DNA from: Hyphomicrobiales bacterium
GTDB lineage: Bacteria > Pseudomonadota > Alphaproteobacteria > Rhizobiales > Beijerinckiaceae
Assembly: GCA_025363375.1 (NCBI GenBank)
Contig: JANYDZ010000490.1
Location: 1-13,343, forward strand
Direction of reading: 5' to 3'
Length of the DNA stretch: 13,343 nucleotides
Shown: in pieces, positions 1 through 6,869 of the stretch
Layout of the letters: each line of letters starts with the position of its first letter
How positions within the stretch are numbered: the first letter of the stretch is position 1
The notes under the pieces: generated by a model
The model's database searches: none
The model's input: the letters and a program-made list of their open reading frames with translations, nothing else
Told to the model about the DNA's origin: nothing
Made by a program: the position numbers and the translations under genes

Positions 1-525
1 CATGCGCCGGGAATGATGCCAGCGAAACTGCTAGCGCGTCTGTCATCTGTACGGAGTAAATTACAAAGCCAGCGCAACTGACCGATTTTTTGAACTGGAA
101 ATCGATTCCGGCCGAGGCCGACGAATCCGACTGAAAGGAAAAGGTCGTAGCGCGAAATCGTTCGTCGCAATCGATCCGCCCACTTGTAAATATATGATGT
201 CGTTTATCTTTTTTATGCACGCGTACCGTATTGGAGACCGTATACGGAATACGGTTCCCAATGTGCCAATTTTCGCGCGGGCTAATTCAAATCCGGGTCG
301 TGGCGCTTCCTGCGCCTCGGTCGCTTCACGCGAGGTTTTGGAAAAAACACCGCTATCCTCGCCTCGACATTTGAACGTAACATCATGTGTCGCGCGCGTC
401 CCTGCGCGATCACTTTCCGCAACCGCGTTCCGGCAGGCGACAGGGGAAGGATTGCGGAATCGCGGCTCCAGCGGCGTGGCGGAAATCGACTTCGCGGTGC
501 TGCGCGTTTCAGGCGGGGAGGTGAG
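1..525. other. left-edge stretch without a supportable gene
   Basis: I found no convincing coding region here. Short open frames exist on both strands: a 66-codon minus-strand frame at 61-261 and a plus-strand frame from 194 that runs into the antisense of the next gene. None has a recognisable domain, a good ribosome binding site or a plausible composition. Open frames entering from the left edge on the plus strand close at about 57 and 81 and could be the last codons of a truncated gene, but nothing identifies them. The stretch is of mixed, lower GC content and contains a nested palindrome at 225-255. Confidence 0.5.
225..255. repeat. nested palindrome, operator-like
   Basis: ACCGTATT at 225-232 is matched by its exact reverse complement AATACGGT at 248-255. 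Between them, CCGTATACGG at 238-247 is itself a perfect 10-bp palindrome. The heptamer ACCGTAT occurs at 225-231 and 237-243 on the plus strand and at 249-255 on the minus strand, giving two direct copies 12 bp apart plus inverted copies. Such an arrangement is typical of a binding site for a dimeric regulator, but no adjacent gene or regulator identifies it. The AT-rich stretch just to the left (184-216) could hold a promoter. Confidence 0.5.
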
Positions 526-726
526 CTACCGCGCGGACTCGATCAATTCGATGTCCTTCTTCAGGAACTCGTTGACGAGTTCGTTCAGGGTGACGCCGCG
601 CGCCTCGGCGCGGGTCGCGAGGTCGTCCAGAGTTTCGGGCTTGAGATGGACCGGCGGGATCAGTTTCGCGCCGGGGCGATGAAACTTGCCGCGTTGAGCG
701 GTGGAGAAGTCGTATGGGGGTTTCAT
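526..726 (-). CDS. small ribbon-helix-helix, CopG-type antitoxin-like protein
   Basis: This is a 66-residue protein. The N-terminus has the YDFSxAxRGKFxRPGA block (residues 5-20) that I associate with small antitoxin-like proteins. It is followed by a short beta-strand candidate (about 21-28), a helix (about 30-43, ending in ARGV) and a second helix (about 46-60, TLNELVNEFLKKDIEL), which is the layout of a ribbon-helix-helix DNA-binding fold. I chose the ATG at 726; an in-frame TTG at 744 would add six basic residues but is less likely. No strong Shine-Dalgarno sequence is visible. The gene lies 40 bp downstream of the nuclease-like gene on the same strand and could be cotranscribed with it. 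No classical toxin partner (RelE, PIN, HicA, BrnT) is seen beside it. The antitoxin role is inference from fold and family resemblance. Confidence 0.7.
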   Translation of the reverse strand: MKPPYDFSTAQRGKFHRPGAKLIPPVHLKPETLDDLATRAEARGVTLNELVNEFLKKDIELIESAR

Positions 727-766
727 GGTCCGAAGTCGTCGCAAAATCGAGATGTGTGGATCAGAG

Positions 767-1864
767 TCAATCGCCAGAGTTGGGAAACGCGATCTCTATG
801 TCTCTGCCAAATTGAAGCTTGGCAACTTCGCAGGCGATTCTAACCAACCTCTCTTTTTCACGATTGGCAATATTTGTTCCCAGCCACCACCCATTGGCTA
901 CCTTGATCGTGTAAATCTCCAAGTCTGGCTTGTTGGGATAGACATCAGCCCGGACTCTGGAAATATGATTGCGACGACGACCCGGAGCACGCTTTGCGAA
1001 CTCCTCCATGAAATCAGAGTCGCTATCCGCCAACTTCTCCAAAATAAATATGAGCGCGGATATTGCGTCTGGCTGATTTAAGTTCTGGCCTCTAAATCGA
1101 AAGGCAATTGATCGGGAAGTCGGCTGTTGGCTCGCCTCTCGAATGGGTTGAGTTTTTCGGCTAATAAGCGGTTCTTGATTTGTTTTGACGAATTCACTCG
1201 GTTTGGGACGGGCTGATAAAAATACCTCAATTTGTTCGTCGGTTGGGCGAAAGCCAATCAAGCTGACGACTTTTTCAGCGATCAATTCGATCAAAAGTTC
1301 GTCCGGTTCACTGACGAGTTCGTCCCAGGCTTTTGGGATAGCTCCCTTTGCGTCCCGAATTCGTGCGGCGCTTTGGTAATCAGCTCTCGCGTCTGAATGA
1401 GCTTCGCCGCTCTTGACACGATCAACTCGAAGGTACCGCTCAAGGACAGCGGCAGCGTCTTTCGCTTCGCGTTCGAGCAGATCGAGCTTTTGTACGCGCC
1501 TTTCCAAATAGCTTCCCTGTTCCGCAGGGAGATAGAAACTCCAGTCCCTGCCGTTAACAAGAATCGCGAATGGAACGCCCTGATGAAAAGCGTACTCAAA
1601 CAATTGCCTGTCTCCGTCGTCGCCGATGTTGGGAGCTTTAACCTCGATGAAAACGGAAGGTGAACCTGGTGAAGTAAAAAGCGCGTAGTCCACGCGTCTC
1701 TTATCGACAGCGAACTCGCGCCGCACCGCTGCTGGATCGTAAACTTGCCATCCCAGTTCCTGAAGTACGCGATTGACAATTGCTTCGCGAACGTCGGTTT
1801 CATTTCGATAGCTGTTCGCGCGGATGAGGCCGGCGATTGATTCAATTGTTGACGCCAGCGACAC
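767..1864 (-). CDS. stand-alone HsdR-N-like restriction nuclease domain protein
   Basis: The 365-residue protein starts like type I restriction subunit R N-terminal domains (SLASTIESIAGLI, then NETDVREAIVNRVLQELGW). It carries the PD-(D/E)xK nuclease core: E22, D59 in RRVDYAL, E74 and K76 in FIEVKAPN, and the QxxxY motif as Q87/Y91 in RQLFEYAF, followed by an NGRDWSFY block (104-113). No helicase or translocase motifs follow. The C-terminal part (about 252-365, with GWWLGTN at 325-331) resembles a domain I have seen on other HsdR-N-like stand-alone proteins; its function is unknown. No hsdM or hsdS is present. I prefer the GTG at 1864, preceded by the purine run GGAAG plus G8. An alternative GTG at 1897 overlaps the ettA stop as GTGA and would add 11 residues. 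Base composition is lower in GC than the neighbours (positions 1201-1260 are 28/60 GC by hand count), suggesting acquisition. It is probably cotranscribed with ettA. Confidence 0.85.
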   Translation of the reverse strand: MSLASTIESIAGLIRANSYRNETDVREAIVNRVLQELGWQVYDPAAVRREFAVDKRRVDYALFTSPGSPSVFIEVKAPNIGDDGDRQLFEYAFHQGVPFAILVNGRDWSFYLPAEQGSYLERRVQKLDLLEREAKDAAAVLERYLRVDRVKSGEAHSDARADYQSAARIRDAKGAIPKAWDELVSEPDELLIELIAEKVVSLIGFRPTDEQIEVFLSARPKPSEFVKTNQEPLISRKTQPIREASQQPTSRSIAFRFRGQNLNQPDAISALIFILEKLADSDSDFMEEFAKRAPGRRRNHISRVRADVYPNKPDLEIYTIKVANGWWLGTNIANREKERLVRIACEVAKLQFGRDIEIAFPNSGD

Positions 1865-1866
1865 CG

Positions 1867-1874
1867 CCCCCCCC
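1867..1874 (-). repeat. eight-base homopolymer (G8 on the minus strand) at the start of the nuclease gene
   Basis: Eight consecutive C on the plus strand read as G8 on the coding strand. The run lies two bases upstream of the preferred GTG start at 1864 and downstream of the alternative GTG at 1897. Slippage would therefore change ribosome-binding-site spacing or composition for the first start, or the reading frame for the second. It is the longest homopolymer I noticed in the window. Confidence 0.85.
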
Positions 1875-1893
1875 TTCCAGGTTTTTAGTTCCC

Positions 1894-3546
<1,653 letters not shown>

Positions 3547-3582
3547 GGTGGCTCACATGTCCTGATGAGTGGGGTTGCGCGC

Positions 3583-3612
3583 CTTCTAGCTGGCGGGCGG
3601 GCGCGGGTCCAG
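3583..3612 (-). promoter_or_regulatory. candidate ettA promoter
   Basis: Read on the minus strand, CTGGACC (3612-3606) is followed by GCTAGAAG (3590-3583). The latter resembles the alphaproteobacterial housekeeping -10 element GCTAnAAT, at a spacing of 15-17 bp depending on how the elements are aligned. The expected transcription start would lie about 30 nt upstream of the ettA ATG. The -35 match is weak. A direct repeat, TGACAAGCC on the minus strand, occurs twice 16 bp apart just upstream (3617-3625 and 3633-3641). Confidence 0.4.
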
Positions 3613-3616
3613 TGCG

Positions 3617-3641
3617 GGCTTGTCACATGCGCGGCTTGTCA
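3617..3641. repeat. short direct repeat upstream of the candidate ettA promoter
   Basis: GGCTTGTCA occurs at 3617-3625 and again at 3633-3641, an exact 9-bp repeat with a 16-bp period. It lies directly upstream of the candidate -35 element of ettA. It could be a regulator half-site pair or chance. Confidence 0.45.
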
Positions 3642-3761
3642 GGGGAGTCTTGTTAGCGCGGCGTCGGGGCAGCGATTTGAGCCGCCGCCTGCGCGCGCGA
3701 TCACAACGTTGGCCAAGGCTTCGGGATCAATTTCCGGGCCAGGCAAGTCGGCAAGGCTAAG

Positions 3762-3777
3762 GGGGCATGGCCGCCCC
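3762..3777 (-). terminator. weak hairpin after the SGNH hydrolase gene
   Basis: GGGGC (3762-3766) and GCCCC (3773-3777) can form a 5-bp stem around a 6-nt loop, 5 bp past the hydrolase stop on the minus strand. No T run follows in the transcribed direction, so it is at best a weak or factor-assisted terminator or an mRNA-end hairpin. Confidence 0.25.
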
Positions 3778-3782
3778 GCTGT

Positions 3783-4583
3783 TCACATATTCCCAGCCTT
3801 CAGCCCTTCAATGATGGATTTGGCGATATGCTCGGCCATGCAACGATAGCCGTAGTCGTTGAGGTGAAAATTGTCATCGGCGAGCATTTCCTCGCTGCCG
3901 CCATTGGCCGCCACAAGCACGCGCATCGCGCTGAAACGGTCAATGAACGCGATGCCCTTTTCCCGGGCGATGCGCTCCATGGATCGACCGATGGCGGTGT
4001 AATGAGGTTCTTCGGCAAGTTTGGCTGTGTATTGCTGCCCGACCAGCGACATTTCAACGCCGGCGCGCCGCGTCGCGTCGATGGTTGAGCGCAGCACGTT
4101 TTCAAAACGGGTGACCGCGACATCGTGCATGCCGTCGTTGACGCCCGCCTGCCAGATGAGGAAGGCGGGCGGCTCGGCTGCCAGGTCGGTGAGAATGCGC
4201 ACGGCCGTCTCGGCGGCGATCTCGCCGGGTACGCCCATATTATCGACATTGATGTGGGCGTGTTTGAGGGTGCGGCGCAGGATGGCCTGGAGCTGCAGGG
4301 GAAACGCCATCGCCTGCGAAGAGGCGCCGACTCCCTGTGTCGAGGACGAGCCAAAAGCGGCGATGCGGACATCCACGCCTTTCGCCAGCAGGCGCTTGAG
4401 GCGTGGTGTTGCGAGGGCCTTGTCGCGGGGCATGCCCGGCGCGTCGCAGCTTTGGGGGATGACGACCGGCCTGGCGGGCCCCACGGGTGATTTATCGGGA
4501 TCGAACTGCGCGGCCACAGGCATGTGGGTCGCGAGAAGAAGACCCGCGAGCGCCAGCGCCTGTCCTGCTTTCGCCCAATCCAT
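3783..4583 (-). CDS. secreted SGNH/GDSL-family hydrolase
   Basis: This 266-residue predicted exported esterase or lipase-like enzyme has all four SGNH blocks. Block I is FGSSSTQG (77-84) with nucleophile candidate S80. Block II is NMGVPG with G117. Block III is GVND with N149. Block V is DDNFHLND with D237 and H240. The N-terminus has a basic residue, a hydrophobic stretch (about 8-19) and VAAQ, suggesting signal peptidase cleavage after A25; there is no lipobox. The substrate cannot be told from sequence. SGNH enzymes include peptidoglycan and polysaccharide O-acetylesterases, which would suit the dcw neighbourhood, but that is inference. The ATG at 4583 was chosen because it gives the signal peptide directly; no strong Shine-Dalgarno sequence precedes it. 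The gene is divergent from mraZ and shares its upstream region. ettA follows 236 bp downstream on the same strand. Confidence 0.88.
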   Translation of the reverse strand: MDWAKAGQALALAGLLLATHMPVAAQFDPDKSPVGPARPVVIPQSCDAPGMPRDKALATPRLKRLLAKGVDVRIAAFGSSSTQGVGASSQAMAFPLQLQAILRRTLKHAHINVDNMGVPGEIAAETAVRILTDLAAEPPAFLIWQAGVNDGMHDVAVTRFENVLRSTIDATRRAGVEMSLVGQQYTAKLAEEPHYTAIGRSMERIAREKGIAFIDRFSAMRVLVAANGGSEEMLADDNFHLNDYGYRCMAEHIAKSIIEGLKAGNM

Positions 4584-4600
4584 GATGGAAAATTATGTCC

Positions 4601-4639
4601 CCGACGTTGTTCGCCGACGTTGATCGCCGACGTGTTTAA
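4601..4639. repeat. three 13-bp tandem repeats
   Basis: CCGACGTTGTTCG (4601-4613), CCGACGTTGATCG (4614-4626) and a decayed third copy CCGACGTGTTTAA (4627-4639) stand head to tail. They lie 18-56 bp upstream of the hydrolase start codon, so they fall in its leader or promoter. They do not code for anything I recognise. Confidence 0.7.
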
Positions 4640-4737
4640 TACCGCTGCAACTGACCATCGGCCCGCTGCGGCTCTCTCCAGAAACGAGTCGGCGGCGTGC
4701 AATCCTACCGCACGTCGGGCGCTTTTTGAACACTTCG

Positions 4738-4748
4738 TTAACCTTAAC
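4738..4748. promoter_or_regulatory. TTAACC-type half-site pair, possible CtrA-like site
   Basis: TTAACCTTAAC holds two TTAA boxes two bases apart. The alphaproteobacterial cell-cycle regulator CtrA binds TTAA-N7-TTAA and TTAACC half-sites. The half-site matches but the full-site spacing does not, so this is only a candidate. Confidence 0.2.
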
Positions 4749-4800
4749 AGGAGCTAATGGGCGTGGTGACGAATCCGTCCCATTTCGACTCACTTTTACG

Positions 4801-4829
4801 TTGACGCCCATAATATCCCATGTTATCCC
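4801..4829 (+). promoter_or_regulatory. candidate mraZ/dcw promoter overlapping the MraZ boxes
   Basis: TTGACG at 4801-4806 is a good -35 element. At a 17-bp spacing the -10 position is 4824-4829 (TATCCC), a poor match except for its first three bases. Because this -10 lies inside the repeat array, protein bound to the array would be expected to block RNA polymerase. The start site and exact -10 are uncertain. Confidence 0.4.
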
Positions 4830-4840
4830 AAATAATCCCG
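4807..4840 (-). promoter_or_regulatory. MraZ-box array: four TGGGN-type repeats at 10-bp period
   Basis: CCCA occurs at 4807-4810, 4817-4820 and 4827-4830, and CCCG at 4837-4840, each exactly 10 bp after the last. On the minus strand these are three TGGG and one CGGG followed by A, A, C and A. E. coli MraZ is known to bind TGGGN direct repeats separated by 5 bp, the same 10-bp period, upstream of its own gene. The array lies 98-131 bp before the mraZ start codon. The strongest support is the coincidence of motif, period and the mraZ gene immediately downstream. Confidence 0.8.
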
Positions 4841-4853
4841 TTTGAGGTTGTGT

Positions 4854-4890
4854 CGGTCAACGACCGGCGCCCGCGCCGAGTTCCGGCGCG
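4854..4890 (+). other. two consecutive hairpins in the mraZ leader
   Basis: CGGTC/GACCG (4854-4858 and 4862-4866) with a 3-nt loop is followed by a 7-bp GC-only stem, CGCGCCG/CGGCGCG (4872-4878 and 4884-4890), with loop AGTTC. No T run follows, so these are not a classic terminator. They lie between the MraZ boxes and the start codon and would be transcribed from the candidate promoter. They may affect message stability or translation. Confidence 0.55.
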
Positions 4891-4937
4891 ATCGGGAAAC
4901 CGCGCCTTCCGTTTTGCGCGGGTTATGAGTGGGTCCT

Positions 4938-5426
4938 GTGGAGCTTTTTGTCTCGCATTTCACCAACCGCCTCGATGCGAAGGGGCGGGTGTCGATCCCG
5001 GCGCCGTTTCGCACGGTGCTGGCGCGGGACGGATTCGAGGGGCTCTACACGCATCCTTCGCTCGATGCGGAGGCGCTCGACTGCGGCGGCAACTTGCTGC
5101 TGCGGGAGATCGAGGGGTTGTTGGGAACGTTGTCGCCATATTCGCAAGAGCGCGACCTGTTTTCGACGGCGCTTCTGGGCACCAGCGAGGTGTTGAAGGT
5201 AGATTCGGAAGGGCGCGTTATCCTTACGGAGAGTTTGAAAGCCTACGCGGGCATCTCGGTCGAGGTGGCCTTTGTGGGCCATGGTCACAAGTTTCAGATC
5301 TGGGAGCCAGGCAGGTTTCGCGCGCATCTGGTCGAGGCCAGAGACCGGGTGCGCGGATTGCGGAAAGAGCTCAGCTCCAGACACGCGGCGGGCCCCCCGA
5401 CGCGACCTCAAGGAGCACGGGAATGA
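4938..5426 (+). CDS. mraZ: transcriptional regulator MraZ
   Basis: MraZ is a DNA-binding protein that forms ring-shaped oligomers and regulates the dcw operon. The 162 residues contain two SpoVT/AbrB-like half-repeats. The first has NRLDAKGRVSIPAPFR (about 10-25) and the second VDSEGRVILTESLKAYAGI (about 88-106), matching the DxKGR signature and its degenerate copy. The length is slightly above the E. coli protein because of a polar C-terminal tail. I chose the GTG at 4938, giving MELFVSHFTNRLDAKGR, with GAGTGGG a few bases upstream as ribosome binding site; an in-frame GTG at 4929 would add three residues. Its probable target sites lie about 100 bp upstream. The stop overlaps the rsmH start as ATGA. 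Confidence 0.95.
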   Translation: MELFVSHFTNRLDAKGRVSIPAPFRTVLARDGFEGLYTHPSLDAEALDCGGNLLLREIEGLLGTLSPYSQERDLFSTALLGTSEVLKVDSEGRVILTESLKAYAGISVEVAFVGHGHKFQIWEPGRFRAHLVEARDRVRGLRKELSSRHAAGPPTRPQGARE

Positions 5427-6463
5427 AGGCGGGCCGCGGCGATGATTCCGATCGCGCCGCAGGCGGACCGGCCCGGCACGTTCCCGTGCTTCTCGAGGAG
5501 GTTCTATCCGCGCTCGCGCCGCGCGAGGGAGGGCTCTATCTCGACGCGACATTCGGAGCCGGCGGGTATACGCGGGCGCTCCTCGCCGCCGCCAACACGC
5601 GCGTGCTGGCGCTCGACCGCGATCCCGCTGCGATTGCGGGCGGCGCCGGGTTGGTTGCGCGGTCGCAAGGCCGGCTCATGCTCGAACAGGCGCGTTTCTC
5701 CGCGCTCGCCGAAGTCGCCTCGCGCGGCGGTTTTGCCGCTTTTGACGGCGTGACCTTCGATGTCGGCGTCTCGTCCATGCAGATCGACGAAGCCGACCGC
5801 GGCTTCTCGTTCCGCTTCGATGGTCCCCTCGACATGCGAATGGGACGCGACGGGCCAAGCGCCGCCGATCTCGTCAATGAAGCCAGTCAGGAAAGGCTCG
5901 CCGACATCTTCTTTTACTACGGTGAAGAGCGGCTCGCGCGCCGCATCGCCAGCGCCATCGCCATGGACCGCGTGGCCAGACCTTTCGAAACGACCTTGCA
6001 GCTTGCGGGGCTCATCGCGCGTATCGTGCCGCACAAGGTCAACGACATTCATCCGGCGACGCGGACTTTTCAGGCTTTGCGCATCGCGGTCAACGACGAA
6101 CTGATGGAACTCGTGACGGGATTGACGGCGGCGGAGAAGGTTCTGGCGCCGGGCGGGCGGCTTGCCGTCGTGTCTTTTCATTCGCTTGAAGACCGCATCG
6201 TAAAGCAATTTTTCGCGGCGCGGACCGGGCGTGGCCGTGCGCAATCGCGGTTGCTGCCGGGGGAACCCGTTCCGCCGCCGCCGACGTTCGCGCTGTGCGG
6301 GCGGCAACCTGTCGCGGCGGGCGAAGCGGAGCAGGCGCGCAACCCGCGCTCGCGTTCGGCGAAACTGCGCTGGGCGGAGCGCGCCGACGCGCCGGCGCGC
6401 GGCCATGACCAGGAACTGGCGCGGCTGGCGAGCCTGCCCGCGTTGCCGGAACGGAGACGCTAG
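5423..6463 (+). CDS. rsmH: 16S rRNA (cytosine(1402)-N(4))-methyltransferase RsmH
   Basis: RsmH (MraW) transfers a methyl group from S-adenosylmethionine to N4 of C1402 in the 16S rRNA decoding centre. The protein opens with the family block HVPVLLEEVL (19-28), then SAM-binding motif I DATFGAGGYTRALL (41-54) and acidic D65 in LALDRD. It continues with FDVGVSSMQIDEADRGFSF (112-130), GPLDMRM, HPATRTFQALRIAVNDEL and VSFHSLEDRIVKQFF. At 346 residues it is longer than E. coli RsmH (313), mainly through polar N- and C-terminal extensions common in alphaproteobacteria. ATG 5423 is preceded by AGGAG at 5411-5415 and overlaps the mraZ stop by four bases. Confidence 0.96.
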   Translation: MKAGRGDDSDRAAGGPARHVPVLLEEVLSALAPREGGLYLDATFGAGGYTRALLAAANTRVLALDRDPAAIAGGAGLVARSQGRLMLEQARFSALAEVASRGGFAAFDGVTFDVGVSSMQIDEADRGFSFRFDGPLDMRMGRDGPSAADLVNEASQERLADIFFYYGEERLARRIASAIAMDRVARPFETTLQLAGLIARIVPHKVNDIHPATRTFQALRIAVNDELMELVTGLTAAEKVLAPGGRLAVVSFHSLEDRIVKQFFAARTGRGRAQSRLLPGEPVPPPPTFALCGRQPVAAGEAEQARNPRSRSAKLRWAERADAPARGHDQELARLASLPALPERRR

Positions 6464-6464
6464 G

Positions 6465-6854
6465 ATGATCCGCTGGCTCAACGTGATCGCCATCGCCGCG
6501 CTGCTCGGCTCGGCGGTCTACGCCTATTCCATCAAATACGAAACCGCGCGCTATTCCGCCGAGATCGTCAAGACGCAGCACGCCATCCAGCGCGAGAAAG
6601 ACGCCATAAGCATGCAAAAGGCCGACTACGCCTGGCTGAGCCGCCCCGGCCGCGTGCAGCAGTTGGCGGAGCGGCACCTCGATCTGCAAAACATAACGAT
6701 CGATCAGGTCGTCAAGCCCTCGGATATTCCCGATCGCGCTGGCAAGACCGATCTCATCGGCCGCAAGCTCGACGCGCTCGGCCTTTCCGATATTACGACG
6801 CCGCGCGACGGGCGGGCGGGCGGCGCGCGTTCGACGACGCCGGCGACACGTTGA
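6465..6854 (+). CDS. ftsL: cell division protein FtsL
   Basis: This 129-residue bitopic membrane protein has one N-terminal membrane segment (about 4-22, WLNVIAIAALLGSAVYAYS) and a periplasmic helical, probably coiled-coil stretch (about 25-60). The block LSRPGRVQQLAERHLDLQ follows at about 60-77, which is typical of alphaproteobacterial FtsL. The C-terminus is polar and low in complexity. FtsL pairs with FtsB and scaffolds FtsW and FtsI in the divisome. FtsL sequences are weakly conserved, so the call also rests on position between rsmH and ftsI. The ATG lies two bases after the rsmH stop, with GGAG at 6453-6456 as ribosome binding site. Confidence 0.9.
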   Translation: MIRWLNVIAIAALLGSAVYAYSIKYETARYSAEIVKTQHAIQREKDAISMQKADYAWLSRPGRVQQLAERHLDLQNITIDQVVKPSDIPDRAGKTDLIGRKLDALGLSDITTPRDGRAGGARSTTPATR

Positions 6855-6869
6855 AGCGGGTGAGCGAAG

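Larger units (their letters stand above)
4584..4937. other. divergent intergenic region between the hydrolase gene and mraZ
   Basis: The 354 bp contain no supportable gene. From left to right they hold the 13-bp tandem repeats (4601-4639), a TTAACCTTAA stretch (4738-4747), an inverted repeat ATGGGCGT/ACGCCCAT (4757-4764 and 4804-4811), the MraZ-box array (4807-4840) and a hairpin-rich mraZ leader (4854-4890). A minus-strand frame across 4593-4811 shows no domain and lies over these control elements. Confidence 0.7.

Noticed and set aside
61..261. 66-codon minus-strand frame at the left end
   Set aside because: It has no domain, no ribosome binding site and overlaps the palindrome. I could not distinguish it from chance.
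286..300. TTCAAATCC resembling a tRNA T-loop, possible tRNA remnant or attachment site
   Set aside because: The flanking bases cannot form the 5-bp T-stem, and no acceptor or anticodon arm is present.
315..339. CCTCG/CGAGG stem followed by TTTT as a plus-strand terminator
   Set aside because: It has only a 5-bp stem with an 11-nt loop and a short T run, and no plus-strand gene ends nearby.
4593..4811. 72-codon minus-strand frame upstream of the hydrolase gene
   Set aside because: It runs across the MraZ boxes and the tandem repeats, with no domain and no conserved-looking segments.
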